A stretch of DNA of 64,000 bases from assembly GCA_902588835.1 (NCBI GenBank), contig CACIQQ010000004.1, positions 36,558 to 100,557 on the forward strand, written 5' to 3'. The DNA comes from an uncultured Pelagibacteraceae bacterium (GTDB lineage Bacteria; Pseudomonadota; Alphaproteobacteria; Pelagibacterales; Pelagibacteraceae). The position numbers and the translations under genes were made by a program. The notes below the pieces were generated by a model. It was not told the origin of the DNA and searched no databases. It was given only the letters and a program-made list of their open reading frames with translations. Shown here in pieces: positions 1 to 8,073 of the stretch. The number at the start of each line of letters is the position of its first letter. Positions within the stretch are counted from its first letter, which is position 1.

Positions 1-278
1 AAAAGATTAAAGAAAAATCAAATATATTTGTTGCTTATGAGCCTGTTTGGTCAATTGGTACTGGAAAAATTCCTAAAATCGATGAACTTGAACAAACGGT
101 TGAATTTATTAAAAAAAAATTTAAAGGTAAATTACCAAAGATTTTATACGGTGGATCTGTAAATCCTGAAAATATAAGAAATTTAAAAAAGATAACTAAC
201 CTTGATGGTTTTTTAATTGGTGGAGCTTCCCAAAACTCTAAAAAATTTATTGATATAGTAAAAAAAACGTATAATTAG
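1..278 (+). CDS. tpiA: Triosephosphate isomerase, C-terminal part (5' truncated by window)
   Basis: Frame +3 is open from the window edge to a TAG at 276-278 and is missing from the ORF track because it has no start here. The translation contains AYEPVWSIGTG, the TIM-barrel signature carrying the catalytic glutamate, followed by the phosphate-binding segments YGGSVNP and GGAS. The enzyme interconverts dihydroxyacetone phosphate and glyceraldehyde-3-phosphate in the cytoplasm. Only about 91 residues of a usual ~250 are present. It lies five bases before secG, an arrangement common in alphaproteobacteria. The identification is secure; the upstream part is outside the window. Confidence 0.95.
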   Translation, partial: KIKEKSNIFVAYEPVWSIGTGKIPKIDELEQTVEFIKKKFKGKLPKILYGGSVNPENIRNLKKITNLDGFLIGGASQNSKKFIDIVKKTYN

Positions 279-283
279 TTCAC

Positions 284-589
284 ATGGAAAATATTTTGCT
301 AACGATAAACATTGTGCTTGCTATTATTTTAGTAATTCTCGTTTTATTTCAGAAATCAGAGGGTGGGGCATTAGGAATTGGTGTATCACAAGAAAGTTAT
401 ATGTTTTCCAAAACTGCAGGCAATTTTTTGACTAAAAGTACTGCTATTGTAGCAACATTATTTATAATTTGTAGTTTAGGTCTTACTATTCTATCGAATC
501 AAAAATTAAGTCCTGAAAAATCATTAATTGATACAGTGGACGAAAATCTCGATAAAGACGCACCAAAAATACCTGATAACAATAATTAA
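284..589 (+). CDS. secG: Preprotein translocase subunit SecG
   Basis: The 101-residue protein has two membrane segments (about 3-21 and 53-71) joined by a cytoplasmic loop with LVLFQKSEGGALGIG, the typical SecG loop, followed by a polar tail. SecG is the small non-essential subunit of the SecYEG channel and stimulates SecA-driven export. It starts five bases after tpiA and is followed by pyrG after a 40-nt gap. The other Sec auxiliary genes yajC-secD-secF lie at 54.3-57.1 kb in the same window. Size, topology and position agree with the family. Confidence 0.92.
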   Translation: MENILLTINIVLAIILVILVLFQKSEGGALGIGVSQESYMFSKTAGNFLTKSTAIVATLFIICSLGLTILSNQKLSPEKSLIDTVDENLDKDAPKIPDNNN

Positions 590-629
590 TTCTTTTATTT
601 TTACAAAAAAAAGCTTATAACATACTTCC

Positions 630-2246
630 ATGGCGCGATATATTTTTGTCACTGGCGGCGTGGTATCATCACTTGGAAAAGGTTTATCATCAGCATCACT
701 AGCTTATCTACTTAAATCACAAGGCTTTAAAGTAAGGGTAAGAAAAATGGATCCTTATTTAAATGTTGATCCAGGAACAATGAGTCCATTTCAACATGGT
801 GAGGTTTTTGTAACAGATGATGGAGCAGAAACTGATTTAGATTTAGGTCATTATGAAAGATTTACCGATATATCATCTACAAAAAATGATAATATTACAA
901 CTGGAAAAATTTATAGTGATATTATAACTAAAGAAAGGAAGGGTTATTACCTTGGTAAAACTGTTCAAGTAATTCCACATGTTACTAATAGAATTAAAGA
1001 GTTTATTAAGAATGGAATTAAAAATGAAGATTTTGTTATCTGTGAAATTGGAGGAACAGTTGGCGATATTGAGAGTCTACCTTTTCTAGAGGCTATAAGA
1101 CAATTTGCTAACGATATAGGTAAAGAAAAAACTTTATTTATTCACTTAACATTAGTTCCATTTTTAAAATCTTCTGATGAAATTAAAACAAAACCTACAC
1201 AACATTCTGTTAAAGAATTAAGAAGTATTGGAATTCAACCAGATATGGTTATTTGTAGATCACAACAATCTATACCTCTTGATCAAAGAAAAAAAATTTC
1301 ATTATTCTGCAACATACCAATTAAAAGGGTTATAGAGACAGTAGATGTTAAGACAATTTATGAAGCACCAATAAGTTTCTTTAACGAGGGCTTAGATAAA
1401 CAAGTCTTTGAATATTTCAATATTAAGCCGAGAAAAAAGATTAATTTAAAACCGTGGAAAGATGTAACTAAAATTGTAACAAACAAAAATATTAGGACTG
1501 TAAATATTGCAATTGTTGGAAAATATGTAGATTTAAAAGATGCATATAAATCATTAGATGAAGCACTGGTTCATGGAGGTATTCACAACAATGTAAAAAT
1601 TAATTTAATAAGAATAGAATCAGATTTATTGAAAGTTTCAGATATTCAAAAAAAATTAAGTAATGTTTCTGGAATAATAATTCCTGGAGGTTTCGGAAAA
1701 AGAGGCACTGAAGGTAAGATAGCATGCGTAAATTATGCAAGGACTAAAAAAATTCCTTTTTTAGGGATTTGTTTTGGCATGCAAATGGCAGTAATTGAAT
1801 TTGCTAGAAATGTACTAAAAATTAAAAATGCTGGTTCTAGTGAGTTTGATAAAAATTGCTACCCTGTAATTGGCCTTATTGAGGAATGGAACAAAAACGG
1901 TAGAAAAATTAAAGGAACTGTGAAAAATTTAGGTGGAACTATGCGATTAGGTCTTTATCCAGCTAAATTACAACACAATTCCTTAATAAAAGAAATTTAT
2001 AAGTCTGGTCAAATTAAAGAAAGACATAGACATAGGTATGAGGTTAATGTCAATTTGAGAAAAAAATTTGAAACACACGGTTTAAATTTTTCAGGAATGT
2101 CTCCTGACAATAACTTACCTGAAATCGTTGAAATTAAAAATCATCCTTGGTTTATTGGAGTTCAATTTCATCCAGAATTTAAATCTAGACCTTTACAACC
2201 TCATCCATTATTCTCATCATTTATTGAGGCTGCGAAAAATAAATAA
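630..2246 (+). CDS. pyrG: CTP synthase (glutamine-hydrolysing)
   Basis: This 538-residue protein converts UTP to CTP using ATP and glutamine-derived ammonia, the last step of pyrimidine nucleotide synthesis. The N-terminal amidoligase domain begins with YIFVTGGVVSSLGKG (P-loop). The C-terminal glutamine amidotransferase domain has the nucleophile in GICFGMQ (Cys381) and the His/Glu pair in FHPEF (His514, Glu516), so the triad is intact. Length is normal for the family. Its stop overlaps the kdsA start by one base (TAATG), implying translational coupling. The pyrG-kdsA-eno order is common in proteobacteria. Confidence 0.98.
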   Translation: MARYIFVTGGVVSSLGKGLSSASLAYLLKSQGFKVRVRKMDPYLNVDPGTMSPFQHGEVFVTDDGAETDLDLGHYERFTDISSTKNDNITTGKIYSDIITKERKGYYLGKTVQVIPHVTNRIKEFIKNGIKNEDFVICEIGGTVGDIESLPFLEAIRQFANDIGKEKTLFIHLTLVPFLKSSDEIKTKPTQHSVKELRSIGIQPDMVICRSQQSIPLDQRKKISLFCNIPIKRVIETVDVKTIYEAPISFFNEGLDKQVFEYFNIKPRKKINLKPWKDVTKIVTNKNIRTVNIAIVGKYVDLKDAYKSLDEALVHGGIHNNVKINLIRIESDLLKVSDIQKKLSNVSGIIIPGGFGKRGTEGKIACVNYARTKKIPFLGICFGMQMAVIEFARNVLKIKNAGSSEFDKNCYPVIGLIEEWNKNGRKIKGTVKNLGGTMRLGLYPAKLQHNSLIKEIYKSGQIKERHRHRYEVNVNLRKKFETHGLNFSGMSPDNNLPEIVEIKNHPWFIGVQFHPEFKSRPLQPHPLFSSFIEAAKNK

Positions 2247-3070
2247 TGAAAAATATTACAGTTAATTGCGATGGAATAAAAATTTCAAATAAAGAAAAGA
2301 TATGTTTAATTGCGGGACCATGTCAACTCGAGACCGAACAACATGCCCTTGATATGGCGGGAAAAATATCAGAAATTTCTAAAAAATATAATATAGGTTT
2401 TATTTACAAAACGTCTTTTGATAAAGCTAACAGAACTAGTCTTAAAAGCAAAAGAGGCGCTGGTTTAGAAAAATCTCTGCCAATATTTGATAAAATTAAA
2501 AAACAAATAAATGTTCCAATTCTTACTGACATTCACAATACAGAACAATGTTCTGTTGTTGCAGATCATGTTGATGTCCTTCAAATTCCAGCCTTTTTAT
2601 GTAGGCAAACTGATTTGCTAGTTGCTGCTGCCAAAACAAATAAGGTTATTAATGTTAAAAAAGGTCAATTTCTTGCCCCGTGGGATATGTCAAATGTAGT
2701 AAAGAAAATATCAGATACAGGAAATAGCAATATCTTAATTACAGAAAGAGGAGCAAGTTTTGGGTATAACACACTAGTATCTGATATGAGATCAATTCCA
2801 ATAATGGCACAAACAGGATATCCTATAGTTTTCGATGCAACCCACTCAGTTCAACAACCAGGAGGAATGGGTGATAAAAGTGGGGGTGAAAGAAAATTTG
2901 TTTCACACTTATCTAGGGCGGCAGTCGCTGTTGGAATTGCTGCTGTTTTTATTGAGACGCATCAAGATCCAGATAATGCTCCTTCTGATGGTCCAAACAT
3001 GGTTCCATTGAATGAAATGGACAGTTTGGTAAATAAATTGCTTGAGATTGATAAACTAATTAAAAACTAA
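2246..3070 (+). CDS. kdsA: 3-deoxy-8-phosphooctulonate (KDO-8-P) synthase
   Basis: The protein condenses phosphoenolpyruvate with arabinose-5-phosphate to KDO-8-phosphate, the committed step to the inner-core sugar of lipopolysaccharide. It is 274 residues, as expected, with IAGPCQLE near the N terminus, YKTSFDKANRTS, the GASFGYNTLVSDMRS stretch and the FDATHSVQQPGG motif of the KDSA/DAHP-synthase TIM barrel. It overlaps pyrG by one base and is 11 bases from eno, so it is probably co-transcribed. Its presence supports a conventional KDO-containing outer membrane. Confidence 0.97.
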   Translation: MKNITVNCDGIKISNKEKICLIAGPCQLETEQHALDMAGKISEISKKYNIGFIYKTSFDKANRTSLKSKRGAGLEKSLPIFDKIKKQINVPILTDIHNTEQCSVVADHVDVLQIPAFLCRQTDLLVAAAKTNKVINVKKGQFLAPWDMSNVVKKISDTGNSNILITERGASFGYNTLVSDMRSIPIMAQTGYPIVFDATHSVQQPGGMGDKSGGERKFVSHLSRAAVAVGIAAVFIETHQDPDNAPSDGPNMVPLNEMDSLVNKLLEIDKLIKN

Positions 3071-3081
3071 AATATTATTTA

Positions 3082-4338
3082 ATGTCAAAAATTACAAAAG
3101 TAGTTTCAAGACAAATATTTGATAGTAGAGGAATGCCAACTATCGAAACAGAAATATTCTGTGGAAAAATTTCCTCAAAAGCTATTTGTCCTTCAGGTGC
3201 ATCAACTGGTTCGTATGAAGCATTTGAAAAAAGAGATTTCACAAATAAAAAGTATTTAGGAAAAAGTGTTTTTTCTGCTGTATCAAATGTAAATAATATA
3301 ATTTCAAAAAAAATTCTAAATAAAAGTGTTCACAATCAAGAATTGATTGACTCAATTCTTATTAAATTAGATGGAACAAAACAAAAAAATAAGTTAGGTG
3401 CAAATGCAATTTTATCTGTATCTATTGCTGTTAAAAAATTATCAGCAAAGTTAAAAAAAATACCGTTGTATAAAAACTTTATGATTAAAAAAAATTTTAA
3501 ATTACCTTTTCCCCTTATGAATATCATCAATGGGGGTGTGCATGCGAATAATGGTTTAAAAATTCAAGAATTTATGATTAGACCGGATAAAGCAAAAACT
3601 TTTAGCGAGGCAATGAATATTTGTTTTTTAGTAATACAAAGCTTAAAAAAATTACTTATTAATAAAAATTTATCTACATCTGTTGGAGATGAAGGTGGTT
3701 TCGCTCCAATGATTTCAAAAAATGAGGAGGCATTAAAATTAATCTCGAACGCTATAAAAAAAGCAGGTTTTGTTAATGGAAAAGATGTATCAATATGTCT
3801 AGACGTTGCTGCAAATGAACTTTTTAAAAATAATAAATATGCAATAGACTCAAAAAGATATATTTCATATAAAGATACAATATCCTTCTACTCAAAAATA
3901 ATTAAAAGATTTAAAATAAAATCTATTGAAGATCCTTTCGCAGAAAACGATTGGAAATCATGGTCTGACTTACATAAAAAAGAAAAAAAAATACAGATCG
4001 TAGGTGACGATCTTTATGTAACTAATCTTCAAAGATTGAAAAAAGGTTTTTTATATCAATCATCTAATTCTATTTTAATTAAGTTGAATCAAATAGGCAC
4101 AGTTTCTGAAACCTTAGATGTTATAAGATTTGCCCAAAATATAGGTTATACAACTATCATTTCTCATAGATCAGGCGACTCAGAAGATACATTTATATCT
4201 GATTTAGCAGTTGGAACTAATTCAAATCAAATAAAAACTGGCTCATTATGTAGATCAGAAAGGGTTGCAAAATTTAATCAGTTATTGAGAATAGAATCCG
4301 ATCTTATAAAAAGCAAAAATATGGCTAAATTAAAATGA
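3082..4338 (+). CDS. eno: Enolase (phosphopyruvate hydratase)
   Basis: The glycolytic and gluconeogenic enzyme interconverting 2-phosphoglycerate and phosphoenolpyruvate; 418 residues. Visible active-site elements are SGASTGSYEAFEKRD, VGDEGGFAP, the Mg2+ ligands in CLDVAANE, SIEDPFAENDW and GDDLYVTN, the general-base lysine in ILIKLNQIGT and the SHRSGDSED segment. Ends four bases inside the next gene. The KDO synthase upstream uses the product PEP. The protein is lysine-rich, as expected in an AT-rich genome. No anomalies seen. Confidence 0.98.
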   Translation: MSKITKVVSRQIFDSRGMPTIETEIFCGKISSKAICPSGASTGSYEAFEKRDFTNKKYLGKSVFSAVSNVNNIISKKILNKSVHNQELIDSILIKLDGTKQKNKLGANAILSVSIAVKKLSAKLKKIPLYKNFMIKKNFKLPFPLMNIINGGVHANNGLKIQEFMIRPDKAKTFSEAMNICFLVIQSLKKLLINKNLSTSVGDEGGFAPMISKNEEALKLISNAIKKAGFVNGKDVSICLDVAANELFKNNKYAIDSKRYISYKDTISFYSKIIKRFKIKSIEDPFAENDWKSWSDLHKKEKKIQIVGDDLYVTNLQRLKKGFLYQSSNSILIKLNQIGTVSETLDVIRFAQNIGYTTIISHRSGDSEDTFISDLAVGTNSNQIKTGSLCRSERVAKFNQLLRIESDLIKSKNMAKLK

Positions 4339-4631
4339 TAAATGTTATTAAAAAAAATATTATACTCTTACTTCCAATCGTACTAATTATTTATTTTTCT
4401 TTAAATTTACTTGGGGGTAATAGGGGTCTATTTTCGTATTTAGATAAAAAAGATCAATTTGAAAATCTTCTAGAGAAAAAACTTTTTTTAACTAATGAAA
4501 TAACAAAAGTGAAAAAAATTAATAGTTTAATTCATGAGAATTTAGATAAAGATTACCTTGAAATTTTAATAAGGGACAAATTTGTCGTTGGAAAAAAGGG
4601 TGAGAATAACTATATTATTGTAAATGAATAA
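4335..4631 (+). CDS. ftsB: FtsB/DivIC-like septum formation initiator
   Basis: A 98-residue protein with one N-terminal membrane segment (about 8-28) preceded by lysines, then a short coiled-coil stretch (about 38-65) and a small C-terminal domain containing [23 protein letters not shown], which resembles the FtsB/DivIC family tail. This family joins FtsL and FtsQ in the division septum. The gene overlaps eno by four bases and lipA by eight. The position after eno matches the usual alphaproteobacterial place of this gene. Sequence identity in the family is low, so the call rests on topology plus context. Confidence 0.8.
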   Translation: MINVIKKNIILLLPIVLIIYFSLNLLGGNRGLFSYLDKKDQFENLLEKKLFLTNEITKVKKINSLIHENLDKDYLEILIRDKFVVGKKGENNYIIVNE

Positions 4632-5574
4632 AGTAAGACATCCAGAAAAACAAAAAAATCAAATTAATCCAATCAAAAAAAAACCTGCTTGGATAAAGTC
4701 AAAACTTTTAAACAGTAAAGAATTTTTTCTTACAAAAAGTATAGTCAACCAACAGAAATTAGTTACAGTTTGTGAGGAAGCAAATTGTCCAAACATTACT
4801 GAATGTTGGAGCAAAAGACATGCAACTTTTATGATCATGGGAGACACTTGCACAAGAGCCTGTGCATTTTGCGATGTTAAAACTGGAAGACCAGAAAAAT
4901 TGGATCCTTTTGAACCAAAAAAAATAGCCCTGGCAGTTAAAAGATTAAACTTGCGTCATGTAGTAATTACCTCAGTTGATAGAGATGATCTCAAAGATGG
5001 TGGTTCAAATCATTTTTATGAAACTATCATGTCTACAAGAGAAGCTAATCCAGAAACCACAATTGAAGTTTTAACTCCTGATTTTTTAAGAAAGGGAGAA
5101 GCCTACAAAAGAGTTTTGGAAGCAACGCCAGATGTTTTTAATCATAATATCGAAACTGTTCCAAGTTTATACTTAAAGGTAAGACCTGGATCTAGATATT
5201 TTTCATCTCTTGAACTATTAAAAAACGCTAAACAAATAAATCAGGAAACTTTTACCAAGTCTGGAATAATGGTTGGTATGGGTGAAACAAAGGATGAAAT
5301 TTTACAAGTTATGGACGATTTAAGATCAGCTAATGTTGATTTCTTAACAATCGGACAGTATTTACAACCATCTGTTAAGCACTTTCCACTTCAACGATAC
5401 TATGATCCAAGTGAATTTAAAGATTTAGAAGTTATCGCTAAAGCAAAAGGCTTTCTATTAGTATCTTCGTCTCCACTAACAAGATCGTCTTATCATGCAG
5501 ACGAAGACTTTGCTAAATTGAAAAAAAATAGAATAACTTCTAATGCCAAAAGCTTCGATAAAGAGAAACATTAA
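4624..5574 (+). CDS. lipA: Lipoyl synthase (radical SAM)
   Basis: Inserts two sulfurs into protein-bound octanoyl groups to make lipoyl cofactors of pyruvate and 2-oxoglutarate dehydrogenases and the glycine cleavage system. The 316-residue protein has both LipA iron-sulfur motifs: the auxiliary cluster cysteines in [12 protein letters not shown] (C50, C55, C61) and the radical [11 protein letters not shown] (C76, C80, C83). The C-terminal [13 protein letters not shown] stretch carries the conserved serine region. It overlaps ftsB by eight bases and the coq10-like gene by 32. In many alphaproteobacteria the pdhABC-lpd genes lie between ftsB and lipA; they are absent here. Confidence 0.97.
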   Translation: MNKVRHPEKQKNQINPIKKKPAWIKSKLLNSKEFFLTKSIVNQQKLVTVCEEANCPNITECWSKRHATFMIMGDTCTRACAFCDVKTGRPEKLDPFEPKKIALAVKRLNLRHVVITSVDRDDLKDGGSNHFYETIMSTREANPETTIEVLTPDFLRKGEAYKRVLEATPDVFNHNIETVPSLYLKVRPGSRYFSSLELLKNAKQINQETFTKSGIMVGMGETKDEILQVMDDLRSANVDFLTIGQYLQPSVKHFPLQRYYDPSEFKDLEVIAKAKGFLLVSSSPLTRSSYHADEDFAKLKKNRITSNAKSFDKEKH

Positions 5575-5992
5575 TTGTTCCAAAAAAGATTTAATCGATC
5601 TTGTTCTCAATATTGAAGAATACCCAAAATTTATTCCATATTGTTTAAATGCCCACATATATAAAGATGAGTCTGCGGGTAATTTCCAATATATCGAGGC
5701 TGACTTAACAATCGGCAAAGGTCCTTTTAAAGACACTTATAAGAGTGATGTTAAATTTGATAAAAAGGAGAGTATTATTTACGTAAAAAATATTGAAGGA
5801 CCTTTAAAATATTTGGAAAACAAGTGGAAATTTGATCAAAAAGAGAATTTTACAGAGGTAACTTTTGATCTGGATTTTGAATTAAAAAATAAATTCTTAA
5901 ATATTTTTATGAATAAATCATTTAAATACGGTCTCGATAAAATTGCTGACGCGTTCCAAAGTAGGGCAGAGAAATTATTTAATAAGGTTTAG
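5543..5992 (+). CDS. Coq10/RatA-like START-domain protein (probable ubiquinone-binding)
   Basis: The 149-residue protein begins [34 protein letters not shown], the N-terminal signature of the polyketide-cyclase/START family that includes yeast Coq10 and bacterial RatA. The fold is expected to make a hydrophobic pocket; Coq10 members help ubiquinone function in respiration. The start lies inside lipA (32-nt overlap) and the 3' end overlaps the convergent cinA-like gene by 18 nt. The lipA neighbour favours the Coq10-type role over the RatA toxin name, which was assigned to E. coli members. The precise ligand is inferred, not seen. Confidence 0.85.
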   Translation: MPKASIKRNINCSKKDLIDLVLNIEEYPKFIPYCLNAHIYKDESAGNFQYIEADLTIGKGPFKDTYKSDVKFDKKESIIYVKNIEGPLKYLENKWKFDQKENFTEVTFDLDFELKNKFLNIFMNKSFKYGLDKIADAFQSRAEKLFNKV

Positions 5993-6445
5993 TAAATTAT
6001 TTACCACGGCTTTTGCACTTGCATTTTGAATAGATCTCCTTGTTTTATTTGCAAACAAATATTTATAAATATTGTTTTTACCTTTATATTTAATTCCAAT
6101 GAAAACAAGACCCACTGGTTTAAACTTAGAGCCACCCCTAGGTCCAGCTATTCCAGTAATAGACACATTTATTTGACTTTTACTTATTTTTGCTAAATTT
6201 TTTACCATACTTAGGCAACATTCCTCACTTACAGCTCCAAATTTATTAATTATTTTTTTTGGCACATTAAGAATTGCACTTTTCGATTTATTTGAATAAG
6301 TAACAACACTTAAATTAAATACCTTTGAAGCTCCACTTATCGAAGTTATAGATTGAGCGAGTAATCCACCAGTACAAGACTCAGCAAAACTAATCTTTAA
6401 TTTTTTCTTTTTTAATTTCTTAATTAATTTACTAAATTTGACCAT
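5975..6445 (-). CDS. pncC: CinA C-terminal-domain protein, nicotinamide-nucleotide amidohydrolase
   Basis: A stand-alone 156-residue CinA C-terminal domain. It shows the hallmark ISFAESCTGGLLAQ near the N terminus, VTYSNKSK, the GAVSEE segment and TGIAGPRGGS. PncC-type enzymes deamidate NMN to NaMN in pyridine nucleotide recycling. It lacks the N-terminal MoCF-like domain of full CinA, as in other stand-alone PncC proteins. It is the last gene of the ispDF-pgpA-pncC operon, overlapping pgpA by 14 nt, the same order as in other alphaproteobacteria. The biochemical role is by family. Confidence 0.9.
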   Translation of the reverse strand: MVKFSKLIKKLKKKKLKISFAESCTGGLLAQSITSISGASKVFNLSVVTYSNKSKSAILNVPKKIINKFGAVSEECCLSMVKNLAKISKSQINVSITGIAGPRGGSKFKPVGLVFIGIKYKGKNNIYKYLFANKTRRSIQNASAKAVVNNLLNLIK

Positions 6446-6932
6446 AAAAAATTATACAGATATATAACACTATTAACGTGAAGAAACCTGCTATAAGATC
6501 ATCCAAAATAACACCAAAACCATTTTTCATGTTCTTATCCACATAATTAATTGGATAAGGTTTTAAGATATCAAAAAAACGAAATCCAATGAAAGATAAA
6601 AAAACAATTATAAAAAAAAAGTTAGTTGATACAGATCCTTCATAAAAAATTATATAAAAGAAGATAATTGGTATGGATTGACCCAAAAATTCGTCAATTA
6701 CGATTTCTTTTGAGTCTATTTCCTCAAATTCACCTTCCAAATTATTAATCATCCAAACCGAATAAATAAATAAAAATAGGTTAATAAATATTAACAAAAA
6801 ATAATTTATTTTAATCGTATAGAAAATATAATACATCGAAGCTGTTATTAAAGAAGCAAAAGTACCTGGAAAATATTTTATATGACCAACACCAAACATC
6901 GTAACAATCATTTTTCCAATTTTTTTATTCAT
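6432..6932 (-). CDS. pgpA: Phosphatidylglycerophosphatase A
   Basis: A 166-residue inner-membrane protein with about four hydrophobic segments that dephosphorylates phosphatidylglycerol phosphate to phosphatidylglycerol. It has the PgpA signatures GVGHIKYFPGTFASL near the N terminus, the acidic IVIDEFLGQSIP and FRFFDILKPYPINYVDK, then the C-terminal GVILDDLIAG. It overlaps ispDF by eight nt and the cinA-like gene by 14, giving a tight minus-strand operon. This links to the lipid theme at 25-27 kb, where phosphatidylglycerol would be one substrate for replacement under Pi stress. Confidence 0.93.
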   Translation of the reverse strand: MNKKIGKMIVTMFGVGHIKYFPGTFASLITASMYYIFYTIKINYFLLIFINLFLFIYSVWMINNLEGEFEEIDSKEIVIDEFLGQSIPIIFFYIIFYEGSVSTNFFFIIVFLSFIGFRFFDILKPYPINYVDKNMKNGFGVILDDLIAGFFTLIVLYICIIFYGQI

Positions 6933-8040
6933 ATTTGAAAACTGAAGATATCACTTCACAAGCAATAGCTTTTTCTTTTCCTATTACGCCAAGTTTCTCT
7001 GCTGTTTTACCCTTGATATTGATTTGATCCTTTTTAATTTTACATAACTTAGATATCATCGAAATCATCCTTTTTTTATATTTACTAATTTTTGGAGTTT
7101 GAGTTATTATATTTATATCTAGATTATTAATAAAAAATCCACTTTTCTCTATTTCTTTAATAACTTTACTTAACAAAATTGTTGATCTTATATTTTTAAA
7201 TTTATCATCTTTGTCTGAAAATTTTTGTCCTATATCACCCTTTCTGCAAGCACCAAGAATTGAGTCAGTAATTGCATGGAGAACAGGATCACCATCAGAG
7301 TGTCCTAATGTTCCTAATTTTGAATTAATTTTGAGTCCACCTAGGTACATTCTTTTATTTTTTACCAACCTATGCACATCAAAACCAATACCAAAATAGT
7401 ATTTTAATTTTTCTTTGATATCATTTTTAGTTGTAATTTTAATATTTTCCTCTTCGCCTTTGATCATTTTTATTTTGTTTAGATTATTTATAAATAATGA
7501 AGCGTCATCAGTTATTTTTGAATTTCCTTTTTTTTGAAGGTCGAATATTTTTTTAAAATTAAAAGCTTGTGGTGTTTGTGATAAAAAAATTTTGTTGCGA
7601 TCTAAGTTTAAAATTTTTTTATTTTTGATTAATTTAATAGAACTTGTTGTCTTCAAAACTGGGACAACCCCATCAAATTTTTTAAGATTTTTAAAGAGTT
7701 TATTTACTAATTTTATTGAAAAGTTTGGTCTTGCAGCGTCATGTATCAACACATTTTTGGGCTTAAATTTGGACAAATATTTTAAAGATAATCTAGAAGA
7801 ATCAGCTCTAGATTTTCCTCCCTCTATAAAATGAACTTTGTTTTTACTCAATTTTTTTATGTATTTTTTGTGACTTTTATTGATTGCAACAACAATTTTA
7901 GAGAATTTTTTTGATAAAATTGCCTTATTTATAGAATGATTAATTAGTATATCACCCTTATATTTAATATATGGTTTTGGTATTTTGGAAATAAATCTAT
8001 TACTTTTTCCAGCTGCTAATATTATAAAACAATTACTCAT
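6925..8040 (-). CDS. ispDF: Bifunctional IspD/IspF isoprenoid synthesis enzyme
   Basis: A 371-residue fusion catalysing two non-consecutive MEP-pathway steps. The N-terminal part (about 1-215) is the 2-C-methylerythritol-4-phosphate cytidylyltransferase, with ILAAGKSNRF, IHDAARPNFS and SQTPQAF. The C-terminal part (about 217-371) is the 2-C-methylerythritol-2,4-cyclodiphosphate synthase, with IGFDVHRL, LGHSDGDPVLHAITDSILGA and GKTAEKLG. Both active sites look intact. The fusion is characteristic of alphaproteobacteria and some epsilonproteobacteria. It is first in its operon and diverges from ntrY with only 33 bp between start codons, so both promoters must be compressed or overlap the genes. 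Confidence 0.96.
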   Translation of the reverse strand: MSNCFIILAAGKSNRFISKIPKPYIKYKGDILINHSINKAILSKKFSKIVVAINKSHKKYIKKLSKNKVHFIEGGKSRADSSRLSLKYLSKFKPKNVLIHDAARPNFSIKLVNKLFKNLKKFDGVVPVLKTTSSIKLIKNKKILNLDRNKIFLSQTPQAFNFKKIFDLQKKGNSKITDDASLFINNLNKIKMIKGEEENIKITTKNDIKEKLKYYFGIGFDVHRLVKNKRMYLGGLKINSKLGTLGHSDGDPVLHAITDSILGACRKGDIGQKFSDKDDKFKNIRSTILLSKVIKEIEKSGFFINNLDINIITQTPKISKYKKRMISMISKLCKIKKDQINIKGKTAEKLGVIGKEKAIACEVISSVFKYE

Positions 8041-8073
8041 ATATTATGATGAATTTTAAAGTACTACATTATT

